DNA of 64,000 nucleotides, taken from Chloroflexota bacterium. Its GTDB lineage: Bacteria; Chloroflexota; Anaerolineae; Promineifilales; Promineifilaceae. The position numbers and the translations under genes were made by a program. Shown piece by piece: positions 53,115 through 61,686 of the stretch. Every line of letters begins with the position of its first letter. Position 1 is the stretch's first letter. A model generated the notes under the pieces. It had not been told where the DNA came from, did no database searches, and saw nothing but the letters and a program-made list of their open reading frames with translations. The stretch lies in the NCBI GenBank assembly GCA_018004935.1, contig JAGNBF010000013.1:1-64000 (forward strand), given 5' to 3'.

Positions 53115-53398
53115 ATGACTTGCCTCTTGTTATACTCAGGTGCAATGTAAGCGGTAATGACGAATCCATCATCTTGACTGACTTCCTTGTAAATGACGTG
53201 CAAAAATCGTTGCTTGCCTACCGGAATAACGGCGATTTGCGACCCTGCATAACCACGTAGAAGCCATTCCGGTTCTTCAATTGCCTCAAGTACTCGATCA
53301 AAATAGGCTTCCATGTATGGTTTGTTTTCCGTGATATGTTCCCATCGTTCATCAGGCAAACGAATCGGAACACCATGAATCGAATAAACCATTTCCAT
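53096..53398 (-). CDS. Small nuclease-like protein, probable toxin
   Basis: A 100-residue protein: VPIRLPDERWEHITENKPYM, VLEAIEEPEWLLRGYAG, AVIPVGKQRFLHVIYKEVS and DDGFVITAYIAP follow the layout of phage-barnase/EndoU/ColE5/RelE-like (PBECR-type) nuclease-fold proteins, including the conserved WxHI near the N-terminus and the TAY strand. It is followed by the overlapping DUF2283 gene. This resembles a toxin-antitoxin pair, but toxicity is inferred only. Base use is more AT-rich than in the flanking iscS and mnmA genes. Confidence 0.6.
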   Translation of the reverse strand: MEMVYSIHGVPIRLPDERWEHITENKPYMEAYFDRVLEAIEEPEWLLRGYAGSQIAVIPVGKQRFLHVIYKEVSQDDGFVITAYIAPEYNKRQVIWSQNS

Positions 53399-53410
53399 TG
53401 TTTGACTCGC

Positions 53411-54589
53411 TTAGGCATATTGTAAACTGAGTTGGCGCAGTTTGTGAACCGCTTCTAATAGTTTGCTGACGACATAATCAATGTCATCGGCGCTGTTTTG
53501 ACTGCCGACGGTGAAGCGCATTCCCCCTTTTTGCCATTCTTCCGCCAGCCCCAGGGCGATGAGCGTATCGCTGGGCTGGGGATCGCCGCTGGTGCAGGCG
53601 GAGCCACTGCTGGCCGAAATACCGGCCAAATCCAGGTGCATGAGCAGTTCATTCCCCTTCAGGCCGCGAAAAGCAAAGCTGACATGGTGCGGCAGGCGGT
53701 CGGTGGGGTGGCCGGTCAGAATGGCTTCTTCTGCCGGTAGCTGGCTGAGGACACCGTTGATAAGCCGTTGGCTGAGGTGGCGATAGTGGGCGGTGCGGCT
53801 TTCCCGTTCCTGCATAGCCAGACGGAGCGCCGCGGCCGCGCCCACCGCAAACGGCACATTCACCGTCCCCGCCCGGATGCCGAACTCCTGTCCACCTCCC
53901 GTCTGGCTGGAGAGCAAATCCACCCCTTCGCGTAGATACAGAATGCCGATTCCCTTCGGGCCATAAAATTTGTGCGGGGCAATGCTCAGCAGGTCAATGG
54001 GCATTTCGCGCAAGTTCCAGGCGGTATACGCGGCCGCTTGCACCGCATCCGTGTGGAACAGCACCTTATGGTCATGGGCGATGGCCCCGATTTCCAGGAA
54101 CGGCTGGAACGAGCCGATTTCGTTGTTGGCGGCCATGATGCTGATGAGGGCGGTGTGGGGACGGATCGCGGCCGCGACATCCGCCGGATTCACCTGTCCA
54201 TACTCATTCACGGGGAGAACCGTCAGTTCGTAGCCGTCGTAATCGCGCAGTTGTTTGGCTGTGCCCAGGATGGCTTTGTGCTCAATGACCGAGGTGATGA
54301 GGTGGTTGCCGCGCCCTTTGGCCTTCGCGGCCGCCATGACCCCCCGAATGGCCAGGTTATCACTTTCCGAGCCACAACCGGTGAAGATGATGGATTGCGG
54401 CCGCGTGCCCAGCAGTTGGGCAATCTCGATCCGTGCCTTTTCCAGCCCCCGTTCCGCCATCCGGCCAAAGTGGTGGCTGGAAGCCGGGTTGCCGTAATCT
54501 TGCGTCCAATAGGGCAACATCTCTTCCAGCACCGCCGGGTGCAACGGCGTCGTCGCGCCGTGGTCTATATAAATTTGCCGTCCCAACAT
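53411..54589 (-). CDS. iscS: Cysteine desulfurase
   Basis: A 392-residue PLP enzyme that takes sulfur from cysteine for thio-tRNA and Fe-S clusters. PLP Lys207 is in SIAPHKFYG, catalytic Cys332 in SSGSACTSG (short-loop NifS/IscS type), with His104 in IEHKAI and the HTDAVQ site also present. ATG 54589 was chosen because GGAGGT precedes it by five bases. It is probably the sulfur donor for MnmA downstream. Five GCGGCCGC copies. Confidence 0.93.
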   Translation of the reverse strand: MLGRQIYIDHGATTPLHPAVLEEMLPYWTQDYGNPASSHHFGRMAERGLEKARIEIAQLLGTRPQSIIFTGCGSESDNLAIRGVMAAAKAKGRGNHLITSVIEHKAILGTAKQLRDYDGYELTVLPVNEYGQVNPADVAAAIRPHTALISIMAANNEIGSFQPFLEIGAIAHDHKVLFHTDAVQAAAYTAWNLREMPIDLLSIAPHKFYGPKGIGILYLREGVDLLSSQTGGGQEFGIRAGTVNVPFAVGAAAALRLAMQERESRTAHYRHLSQRLINGVLSQLPAEEAILTGHPTDRLPHHVSFAFRGLKGNELLMHLDLAGISASSGSACTSGDPQPSDTLIALGLAEEWQKGGMRFTVGSQNSADDIDYVVSKLLEAVHKLRQLSLQYA

Positions 54590-54706
54590 AGCCACCTCCA
54601 TTTGCTTGAGCCTGCCACCATTCTAACCGATTCGATGGGTGGTATACCACCATTGCCTGGAAAATAAGGGAGATAAATGGGCGGAAAGCTACTGAACTGT
54701 AAAATG

Positions 54707-54736
54707 TAGACCTAAACGGCTAAAACACGTTATACT
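54707..54736 (+). promoter_or_regulatory. Putative promoter of the ATPase/TOPRIM-like pair
   Basis: TAGACC (54707-54712) and TATACT (54731-54736), 18 bases apart, 37 bases before the start codon. The surroundings are AT-rich. Confidence 0.4.
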
Positions 54737-54773
54737 CGTGGTGAAGAGATGCAATACGAGTCGAGGGATACAA

Positions 54774-56066
54774 ATGGCTAAAATAGAAGGTTTCAGAGTA
54801 AGAAACTATAGAGTACTTCATGATGTTACTTTGGGAAAACTCTGGAATACACAGAATGCAGAACCGTTAACACCTATGACAGCTGTGATAGGTAAGAATG
54901 GTGTGGGGAAGAGCACACTTTTTGATGCCTTTGGTTTTCTTTCAGATTGCTTGAAAGTAGGAGTGGAAGAAGCCTGTGATTTACGTGGGCGCGGGGGATT
55001 TGAAAGAATTCGGTCACAAGGTGAGACCGATGGGATCGAATTCCAGGTTTATTACAAAGAAGATGGTAATGCCCGGCCTATTACCTATGAATTAATGATT
55101 GATACTGACACAACAGGTAGACCTTATGTAAAACGCGAACGATTACGTCAACGCCGTCGCGGACAGAGTAAAGGTTGGCCCTTTTCATTTCTTATATTAA
55201 ATGGAGGGAAAGGTGTTGCCTGGAAGGGTGATGAAGAAGGAAAACTTGTAGAAGAAGATGAAAATGAGTTTGATTTGCTACGCCTGATGGAGAAAATTCA
55301 GAGAGGCGAAATCATTGAAGAGAGCAAAGAAACAGAGTTAGTTGAGCTTGATGACAAACGCAAATTGGGAATTGCTACCTTAGGATCTCTCAAACAACAC
55401 CCTCGGATTTCTGCGTTTCGGAGATTCATAGAGGGTTGGTATCTTAGCTATTTTACCCCTGATGCTGCACGTAGTTTACCTCTGGCTGGTCCTCAGAAGC
55501 ACCTAAATGTACATGGGGATAATTTAGGTAATGTTGTTCAATTTATGGAAAGAGAACATTCCAGAAGATTTCAAGCTATTTTGGATAGGATTGCCAACAA
55601 AATTCCTGGTGTGTATAAAATCAGCACAGAAAGAAGCCCTGATGGCAGGTTGTTGCTTAAGTTTAATGATAGAGGATTTTATGATCCGTTCTACGCTCAA
55701 CAAATGTCTGATGGTACCCTGAAAATATTTGCTTATCTTCTTCTGTTGGAAGATCCTTCACCCCCTCCATTTTTATGTATTGAAGAGCCTGAGAACGGTC
55801 TTTATCACAAGCTTTTAGAGACTTTAGCCCAAGAATTTCGGGGACATGCCACAGGTCGTAAAGGAGGGGCACAACTGTTTGTAACGACTCACCAACCTTA
55901 TTTTGTAGATGCACTTGAGCCAGAAGAAGTATGGGTTCTAGAAAAAGGCCAGGATGGATTTTCTACCATCAAACGTGCCAGCGAAGATGATATTGTTAAG
56001 AATCTTGTAGCTGAAGGATTGCCTTTAGGGGGGTTATGGTATAGCGATTATTTTGATGGGAGATAA
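54774..56066 (+). CDS. AAA/ABC-type ATPase of a probable two-gene defence module
   Basis: A 430-residue SMC/OLD-like ATPase. Walker A GKNGVGKST is at 40-48, the signature region QQMSDGTLKIFAYLLLLEDP near 318, Walker B FLCIEEPENGL, and H-loop VTTHQPYF. An insert of about 150 charged residues lies between the halves (KGDEEGKLVEEDENEFDLL). The architecture matches AAA_21/RecF-like ATPases paired with TOPRIM-like nucleases in anti-phage systems (established for related pairs; inferred here). The start at 54774 has GAGGG before it. It is more AT-rich than neighbours and has no GCGGCCGC, in the longest octamer-free stretch of the window (54405-57158). Confidence 0.75.
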   Translation: MAKIEGFRVRNYRVLHDVTLGKLWNTQNAEPLTPMTAVIGKNGVGKSTLFDAFGFLSDCLKVGVEEACDLRGRGGFERIRSQGETDGIEFQVYYKEDGNARPITYELMIDTDTTGRPYVKRERLRQRRRGQSKGWPFSFLILNGGKGVAWKGDEEGKLVEEDENEFDLLRLMEKIQRGEIIEESKETELVELDDKRKLGIATLGSLKQHPRISAFRRFIEGWYLSYFTPDAARSLPLAGPQKHLNVHGDNLGNVVQFMEREHSRRFQAILDRIANKIPGVYKISTERSPDGRLLLKFNDRGFYDPFYAQQMSDGTLKIFAYLLLLEDPSPPPFLCIEEPENGLYHKLLETLAQEFRGHATGRKGGAQLFVTTHQPYFVDALEPEEVWVLEKGQDGFSTIKRASEDDIVKNLVAEGLPLGGLWYSDYFDGR

Positions 56067-56070
56067 GAAA

Positions 56071-56742
56071 ATGCACTTTGAGATACTCACTGAAGATATG
56101 TCTGGTAAAACTGCGCTTGAGATTCTAATTCCTAAAATTATAGATACTCAACAACATACCTTCCGGGTGAAATCATATAAAGGAGTAGGGCATCTTCCTG
56201 GGGGATTAAAACCAAAATCTGATCCACAGAAGCGCATTCTGCTTGATCAACTTCCTCGACTGATTCAAGGGTATGGTCGAACATTTGCAGGCATGCCTGG
56301 TTTTACAGCCGTTTTGATAATTGTTTTCGATCTGGATGATCGTTGCTTAAAGAATTTTCGCCGCGAACTGCTTGGTCTGTTAAACAACTGCCATCCTAAA
56401 CCTGGAACGTATTTTTGCCTGGCAGTAGAAGAAGGAGAAGCCTGGTACTTGGGTGATTTTGCAGCAGTGAAATCGGCTTACCCAAATGCCAAAGATGTAA
56501 TCTTAGACGCCTATATCAATGATTCGATTTGTGACACGTGGGAAAAACTGGCTGATGCTGTTTATAGTGGTGGTGCTCATAAGCTAAAACAATTAGGTTG
56601 GCAGTCTGTGGGCAGAGAAAAAGCGATTTGGGCTGAACGAATATCACCTTTTATGATCGTGGATAACAATTTATCACCTAGTTTTTGCTATTTTCGGGAC
56701 AAATTGCGTCACTTGAGTAACTATAAAGCGGAAACAGAGTAA
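56071..56742 (+). CDS. DUF4276/TOPRIM-like partner protein
   Basis: A 223-residue protein that starts four bases after the ATPase stop with GGGAG before ATG 56071. A TOPRIM-like acidic set can be seen: Glu8 (LTED), Asp87 and Asp89 (VFDLDDR), and Glu120-Glu123 (VEEGEAWYLGD). This fits DUF4276, which pairs with RecF/OLD-like ATPases. The likely role is nucleic-acid cleavage triggered by the ATPase (inference). AT-rich, no GCGGCCGC; the two genes look horizontally acquired. Confidence 0.65.
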   Translation: MHFEILTEDMSGKTALEILIPKIIDTQQHTFRVKSYKGVGHLPGGLKPKSDPQKRILLDQLPRLIQGYGRTFAGMPGFTAVLIIVFDLDDRCLKNFRRELLGLLNNCHPKPGTYFCLAVEEGEAWYLGDFAAVKSAYPNAKDVILDAYINDSICDTWEKLADAVYSGGAHKLKQLGWQSVGREKAIWAERISPFMIVDNNLSPSFCYFRDKLRHLSNYKAETE

Positions 56743-56861
56743 GGTCTCAGGACATACGATTACCGTGTGGGGTTGTTCCGTCTTGCCATTACGGGGAAGT
56801 AGAATGAGTAAGCATTTGTGAACGTCAATTTAGCGAGACTGATCATCCCCAATGCTTATGG

Positions 56862-57590
56862 TTGAAGTCCATTCTTATGCCTCAAATGATTATCGGCGAT
56901 TTGGTTGTGGATGTGGTGCGGAAGAAGGTCAAAAACTTCAATCTGGGGCTGTATCCGCCAGATGGGCAGGTACGGCTGTCTGTGCCCTGGCGGGCCGATA
57001 AGGAAACGATCCGGCTGTTTGTCCTGTCAAAAATGGACTGGATCAAGAAGCATCAGGCTAAATTTCAGCAACGGGAAAAGCCCCGCCCACTGGAATTTGT
57101 GACCGGGGAAACGCATTACTTTCAGGGTAAACCGTATTTGTTGCAGGTGGTTGAGCACGCGGCCGCGCCCCGCATCACCCTCAAAGATCAGACCACGCTA
57201 GAGTTGAAAGTGCCGATAGGCAGTACCGCCGACCAACGGGAGCACCTGCTGTTGGCCTGGTATCGCCAGCAGTTAAAGCAGGCCATCCCGCCCCTCATCG
57301 AAAAATGGTCGGCGGTGATGGGGGTGCAGGTCAACGAGTGGGGGGTGAAGCAGATGAAGACACGCTGGGGGAGTTGTAACATCAAAGCCAGACGCATCTG
57401 GCTCAACCTGGAACTGGCCCGAAAATCACCCCCATGCCTGGAATACATCATCGTCCATGAACTGGTACATTTGTTAGAGCGCGGCCACAATCAGCGGTTC
57501 TACGCCTTTATGGATCAATTTTTGCCCCACTGGCGGTTGTTGAAAGAGGAGTTGAACCGGTCAACCACGGGGATATTGTCTGAAGATTGA
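56862..57590 (+). CDS. YgjP-family (SprT-like) zinc metallopeptidase
   Basis: A 242-residue M48-type metallopeptidase fold protein (YgjP/DUF45). The zinc motif is His199-Glu200 and His203 in HELVHLL, with a third ligand at His209 in ERGHN. QMKTRWGSCN is the conserved signature before it. Homologues often accompany type I restriction-modification loci; none is seen here. The start may be 56862 or 56877 (MPQMIIGD). One GCGGCCGC returns here, marking the end of the foreign-looking stretch. Confidence 0.82.
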   Translation: MKSILMPQMIIGDLVVDVVRKKVKNFNLGLYPPDGQVRLSVPWRADKETIRLFVLSKMDWIKKHQAKFQQREKPRPLEFVTGETHYFQGKPYLLQVVEHAAAPRITLKDQTTLELKVPIGSTADQREHLLLAWYRQQLKQAIPPLIEKWSAVMGVQVNEWGVKQMKTRWGSCNIKARRIWLNLELARKSPPCLEYIIVHELVHLLERGHNQRFYAFMDQFLPHWRLLKEELNRSTTGILSED

Positions 57591-57843
57591 CAGAAGTTTA
57601 GAGCTAGAGGCGAGAGCCAGAGGTAATTACTCTGGGAAACCCGCTTGCTCTGAACGCTAAACTCAAGCAGATTGCGGCCGCGTTTCCCCTTTACTGGCAT
57701 GGTTCAAAAGTTGGCAAATGGTGCTTAACATTTTGTAGGGCGATTTTGTAAATCGCCCACGAGATGATTTGCCGAATCGTCCTACAGATTTGTAAAACTG
57801 ACCTGAACCATCCCGCTTTGTTCATTACGCAAAGGATTACCCC
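57591..57843. repeat. Full-length family D element
   Basis: 57698-57813 has inverted ends (TGGTTCAAAAGTTGGCAAA and the complement of TGGTTCAGGTCAGTTTTACA) around the GTAGGGCGATTTTGTAAATC arm. It is directly comparable with 50022-50131. One of the three intergenic GCGGCCGC copies is at 57674. Confidence 0.75.
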
Positions 57844-58314
57844 ATGACGCTAGAAATCATCACCGCAACCATAACTGATTTAGACGAAGTGTGTGAGTTG
57901 TTTACCCTGTACCTGGCGTTCTATCAACGTCCGGCTTCGGCTGAGGATGTGCGGGCTTATCTTCAGGAGCGACTCACACAAGGGGATGCGGTCATCTTCC
58001 TGGCCCGGTGGGAAGGGCAGGCGGTCGGGTTGGCCCAGCTTTACCCTTCGTTTAGTTCTCTGGCCCTGGCAAAATCGTGGATTCTTTACGACCTTTATGT
58101 GTCTGCTTCGGCCCGCCGCCAGGGGGTGGCCGAGGCGTTGCTGGAGCGGTGCCGCGTGTTGGCGCAGGAGACGGGGGCGTGTGAGCTATTTTTACAAACG
58201 GCGAAAGATAATCTACCGGCTCAGGCGTTGTACGAAAAACATGGCTATCAGCGAGACACGGAGTTTTACAATTATTACCTGACAGTTACCCCCCCAACAC
58301 CCCACCATGACTGA
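57844..58314 (+). CDS. GNAT-family N-acetyltransferase
   Basis: A 156-residue single-domain GNAT enzyme. LYDLYVSASARRQGVAEALL is motif A for acetyl-CoA (R-x-x-G-x-A), and FLQTAKDNLPAQALYEKHGY is motif B. The acceptor is unknown. It overlaps the following gene by eight bases, so the two are coupled. No GCGGCCGC. Confidence 0.88.
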   Translation: MTLEIITATITDLDEVCELFTLYLAFYQRPASAEDVRAYLQERLTQGDAVIFLARWEGQAVGLAQLYPSFSSLALAKSWILYDLYVSASARRQGVAEALLERCRVLAQETGACELFLQTAKDNLPAQALYEKHGYQRDTEFYNYYLTVTPPTPHHD

Positions 58315-59413
58315 AAATAGCGTTTATCGCCAACAGATTGAAGCCTGTTTCACACCGGAGCGGGTCATACACCAGGCAGAATCGTTTTCCCCGTCGGGTC
58401 GTTTCCGCTTGCTCACGCGTATTTACTCGACCAAACCCTCAGGCTGGAATTATTCACGGGGCACAGTTTACCGGGTGGCCGATGGGTATGAGGTCTGCGA
58501 CATCAAACGGAATCTCTCCGGTTTTCACCATACGTTCTTCAACCGGCACGGCCAGGAATGGTTACTGGCAGGCCGTTCTTACATGAGCCAGACCTTTGTT
58601 AATCTGGATACGGGTGAGGAGTTTGAACCATCCGGTGATCAATACAACGGTTCCGCCTTTTGTTGGCAACATGGTTATATTAGCCCAGATGGTAATGTGT
58701 TGGCGGTGATGGGTTGTTATTGGGCCTGCCCTGATGAGATTAAGTTTTTTGACTTCAGCCATCCCGCGCAAGGGTGGCCTGAGTTGCCGGTTGTGCCGGG
58801 TGGTTTTGTGGATGCCGGAGAGAATCTGAAACTGGCCTGGACGGATGAAAAAGAGATAACCATCCAGTATGGGGAGTCAGTGTATGAGCCATCGGGTCAG
58901 CGGTGGGCAGAAATGGTAAGTGTGGATAAGGAGAAGGCGCAGATAACCTGGCAGGATAAAACGAATTGGCAACCAGTGGTGGACGTGGCTCTGGTTTTGC
59001 AACGGGTGGATAACCAGATGATGATTGTTTCTGAATGGCTCTCTGAGGCGGAGATACAACAGCGCGAGAAGGCTGAGGTGGCGCGGCAGGAATTTCTTCG
59101 CTGGCGGGAAACGTATACCAGTACCAATGAGATTTATTTGATGATGAAGCAGTGCGCGGCCGCGTACCAATTGCCGCCCACAGATGATGGGGTACGGGGT
59201 TCATCCCCTAACCGCATCATCTCGCGCTGGTTTCGGCGCAAACAACCCAAAGCCTCGGCTGATGTGGAGTGGTATGAACAGAGTGGCAACATTACCGTTC
59301 AGCTTTATGATGCCCAGGGCAAACGGCGGGAACAGTTGACATTCCCCCTGACGGTGGCTGGAATGGAAGAAGCAATGGGGCGTGTGCGCGATGAATTTAT
59401 GATAGTCGGGTAA
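58307..59413 (+). CDS. Soluble protein of unknown function
   Basis: A 368-residue protein without signal peptide or membrane segment. It is rich in beta strands with recurring aromatic-Gly turns (GTVYRVADGYEVCDI, GQEWLLAGRSYMSQTFVNLD, GYISPDGNVLAVMGCYW, DEIKFFDFSHPAQGWPEL), suggesting a propeller-like N-terminal domain. A charged helical segment (EIQQREKAEVARQEFLRWRE) and a short C-terminal beta domain follow. No family recognised. Coupled to the GNAT gene; one GCGGCCGC. Confidence 0.6.
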   Translation: MTENSVYRQQIEACFTPERVIHQAESFSPSGRFRLLTRIYSTKPSGWNYSRGTVYRVADGYEVCDIKRNLSGFHHTFFNRHGQEWLLAGRSYMSQTFVNLDTGEEFEPSGDQYNGSAFCWQHGYISPDGNVLAVMGCYWACPDEIKFFDFSHPAQGWPELPVVPGGFVDAGENLKLAWTDEKEITIQYGESVYEPSGQRWAEMVSVDKEKAQITWQDKTNWQPVVDVALVLQRVDNQMMIVSEWLSEAEIQQREKAEVARQEFLRWRETYTSTNEIYLMMKQCAAAYQLPPTDDGVRGSSPNRIISRWFRRKQPKASADVEWYEQSGNITVQLYDAQGKRREQLTFPLTVAGMEEAMGRVRDEFMIVG

Positions 59414-59420
59414 AGGTGGC

Positions 59421-59528
59421 TCTTTGGGAATTCAGGGGGTTGACACCAGATGTACGGGCTGGCCTTGTGCCTGCCCCGTGTGGGGCAACCACAAGGGTTG
59501 CCCGTACCCCACGAAATCCTGAAGACCC
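59421..59528. repeat. Family A repeat
   Basis: A full copy in reverse orientation, nearly identical to 34217-34323 (GTACGGGCTGGCCTTGTGCC, then GGGTTGCCCGTACCCCACG). It separates two converging genes. Confidence 0.85.
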
Positions 59529-59535
59529 GTAAAGG

Positions 59536-61215
59536 TTACGGCTCCTCATAATGCCAATCTTCGGTGCTGGTTTTGTGTAGGAGCGGCCGCACCAAGCCAA
59601 ACTGCGCCACCGTTTTCTCCGCCAACTCACTGTACGACCCCCGCGCCACAAATCGATCTACTTCGGCCAAAGCCTTGTCCCTCTTGGCTGTGTTGTCTTT
59701 GTACTTCTCCCGGATGCTGGCCTTCAACGCTTCTAACGCTTTGGGGTCTTTGACCTCACCCGCATCACGCCAGGGGAAAACCGCATCAATCGCCAGCCCT
59801 GTGGCATGACGGGTGACACCGGAATAGTTGTTCGGTTCCTTCCGTTGATCACCGCTGGGATAACCCTCGGCGGCCTGGGCACCACTCCAGGCGTTGGTGG
59901 CGTTGGATTGTGCCTGGCCCATCGTCCATCCTTCTTGATACCACGCGTTCCCGTCTTCATCTTTGCCCTTTTCCCCTTTGCTGTTTTCCAATGTTTGTAG
60001 CTTACTCAGCCCGATTTTACCTTCGCGGATAGACCAGGCGGTGCTCCATTTGTGGGCCACACCGGGCGAGCGCATCCCGTAGGTGAAGTAAATGTCCCCC
60101 GTCACCAGATCATTCTCCAGGGCGTGATTGGCCATGTTGTGCATCTTGTCCAACAAACTCTGTTTGAGGTTGATGTCGTTCATCGTGACCTGGAACCCTT
60201 CACTTTTTTCCGTCGCCGGGTTGTATTTGATGGTGTATTTGGTTTTGGTGGGTGGTGGTGGCAGAACGGAGCCTTCTTCGGTGGGTGGTTCCGTAGCCGG
60301 GGTTTCTGCGGTAGGTGTTTCACCGGGGACGGTTGTGGGTGCTTCCGGTTCAGATGGGGTTTCGCCCAAAAGAGGGAAGAGGACGTGCTCTTGCAAAAAA
60401 TGGCCGATCTCCTGGAGATCGGGTAGCAGACCGAGCAGAGAATCTTCCTCGGCGTTTTCCGGGGTGAGTGTTTCCGGAGTTTCGGGCGCGGCCGCGTCCT
60501 TCCCCTCTTCTTCCCCCGTTGTTGGCACAGGGGGTGGAGCCGCCAGGGCCGGTTTCACCTCGTTGTCCCGGATCGCCTTCCACTCCTTCACGGCATCCGG
60601 CTCGGTAGCCGGGTCAATGGGGCTGTTCTGCCGGTCAGGGTGGCGGGCGTAGAAGACGACATTGGTGAGGGTGTTGGCATCCCGTTCCCCCTGCGCTATG
60701 GCCGAAGCTAACGCGGCCGCGCCCGGTTCTACCGTTTCTTGGGGCGTGGGCGTCGTTGCGGTGGTTGTTTCTTCACTGAAAAAGCCGGTCACAAACGTAC
60801 CAAACTCGTCTACCAGACCGCCCAAGGTGTCAGGCACGCTTGTTACCAGGGTGACGACTTCGGCCAGAGCCGCGGGACCGGCGGTGAAAATGGCACTCAG
60901 GCCGGTGTCATCGCTGGTGGGCGTCGCGGCCGCGTCCCCGGTGGGGGTCGTGGTGTCCTCACGTTGCAGGGTGGGCCGGGCCTCGCGTAGGAGCCGTTGC
61001 ACCTGGGCGTTGCCGTGTTGCCGCTGGAGGTGCAGGATGGCGGCCTGACGTTGCGGCCGCGTATTGCTCACCGCCGGAATCCCCAACAGACCAGTGTTGC
61101 CTGAGCCGGTCCACTCGGCCGCCGAAGCCTGTCCGAGGGTGCTGGGATTTGTTTTGGGTCGTTCTGGGATGCGGATGTTGATCTTGCCCGGATTGACACT
61201 CTGTTTTTCGCTCAT
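59536..61215 (-). CDS. Probable contractile-injection-system cargo with M15/VanY peptidase domain
   Basis: A 559-residue protein. Residues 61-76 (LHLQRQHGNAQVQRLL) match the LQRxxGNxxVxRL motif of proteins carried by extracellular contractile injection systems. The middle (80-340) is a low-complexity Thr/Pro/Glu linker. The C-terminal domain (about 345-559) has the M15/VanY peptidase pattern: His470 and Asp477 in TRHATGLAID, and His555 in DWHYEEP. It would cleave D-Ala-containing cell-wall peptides. No signal peptide. No sheath or tube genes lie in the window, but the operon continues toward the right edge. Five GCGGCCGC copies. Confidence 0.65.
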   Translation of the reverse strand: MSEKQSVNPGKINIRIPERPKTNPSTLGQASAAEWTGSGNTGLLGIPAVSNTRPQRQAAILHLQRQHGNAQVQRLLREARPTLQREDTTTPTGDAAATPTSDDTGLSAIFTAGPAALAEVVTLVTSVPDTLGGLVDEFGTFVTGFFSEETTTATTPTPQETVEPGAAALASAIAQGERDANTLTNVVFYARHPDRQNSPIDPATEPDAVKEWKAIRDNEVKPALAAPPPVPTTGEEEGKDAAAPETPETLTPENAEEDSLLGLLPDLQEIGHFLQEHVLFPLLGETPSEPEAPTTVPGETPTAETPATEPPTEEGSVLPPPPTKTKYTIKYNPATEKSEGFQVTMNDINLKQSLLDKMHNMANHALENDLVTGDIYFTYGMRSPGVAHKWSTAWSIREGKIGLSKLQTLENSKGEKGKDEDGNAWYQEGWTMGQAQSNATNAWSGAQAAEGYPSGDQRKEPNNYSGVTRHATGLAIDAVFPWRDAGEVKDPKALEALKASIREKYKDNTAKRDKALAEVDRFVARGSYSELAEKTVAQFGLVRPLLHKTSTEDWHYEEP

Positions 61216-61224
61216 AGAAACGAC

Positions 61225-61446
61225 CTATTCGGCCAAATCGCGCACAATTTTAGTTTCCATCAGTGGGGCCACATCCCCGGCCGGAGCAAACAACCCGGCT
61301 AACCCTTGCACAATCCATTCACCCCAACCCATCTCCTGCTGGGCTTCCGCTTCAGCCACAGCGTCTTGCCACTCTGGGCGGTCACTAAAATCTTCACCTT
61401 GATTTTTCTGTTGTAGATGATTCATCAATAACCAATATTTGTTCAT
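61225..61446 (-). CDS. Small protein upstream of the cargo gene, unknown
   Basis: A 73-residue protein (MNKYWLLMNHLQQKNQGEDF, then a helix with WGEWIVQGLAGLFAPAGD). ATG 61446 was chosen because AGGAG lies seven bases upstream. It ends nine bases before the cargo gene start and is likely cotranscribed. It could be an immunity, chaperone or loading factor, but nothing in the sequence decides. No GCGGCCGC. Confidence 0.55.
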   Translation of the reverse strand: MNKYWLLMNHLQQKNQGEDFSDRPEWQDAVAEAEAQQEMGWGEWIVQGLAGLFAPAGDVAPLMETKIVRDLAE

Positions 61447-61686
61447 GGGGTGACTCCTGAAAGGGAACTCAGAGGAACTCGTAGGAACTCTGGGAACTCG
61501 ATAACGGTAAATGACGTAGGCAACATCATAGAACCGAACTGGTCTCGGCACATGGGGGGGAGCTACCTAATTTGGGTGAGGGGATTGCCTATTTTGGGGG
61601 AATAGCGAGTCAGCCGCTGGCGGTTAGCCGTTGGCCGCTGGCTGACAAGCTGAAATGCTGAAATGCTGAAATGCTGATGGCTGTTT
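61447..61686. repeat. Intergenic short tandem repeats
   Basis: About 61651-61678 carries three copies of GCTGAAAT plus a partial. 61612-61645 is an imperfect CCGCTGG-rich inverted repeat. No gene. Confidence 0.6.

Noticed and set aside
53972-54667. 231-residue plus-strand frame inside iscS
   Set aside because: Antisense shadow of a cysteine desulfurase with intact active site.
61651-61678. GCTGAAAT tandem repeat as regulatory iterons
   Set aside because: Only three and a half copies, no replication or plasmid gene nearby; too little to claim function.
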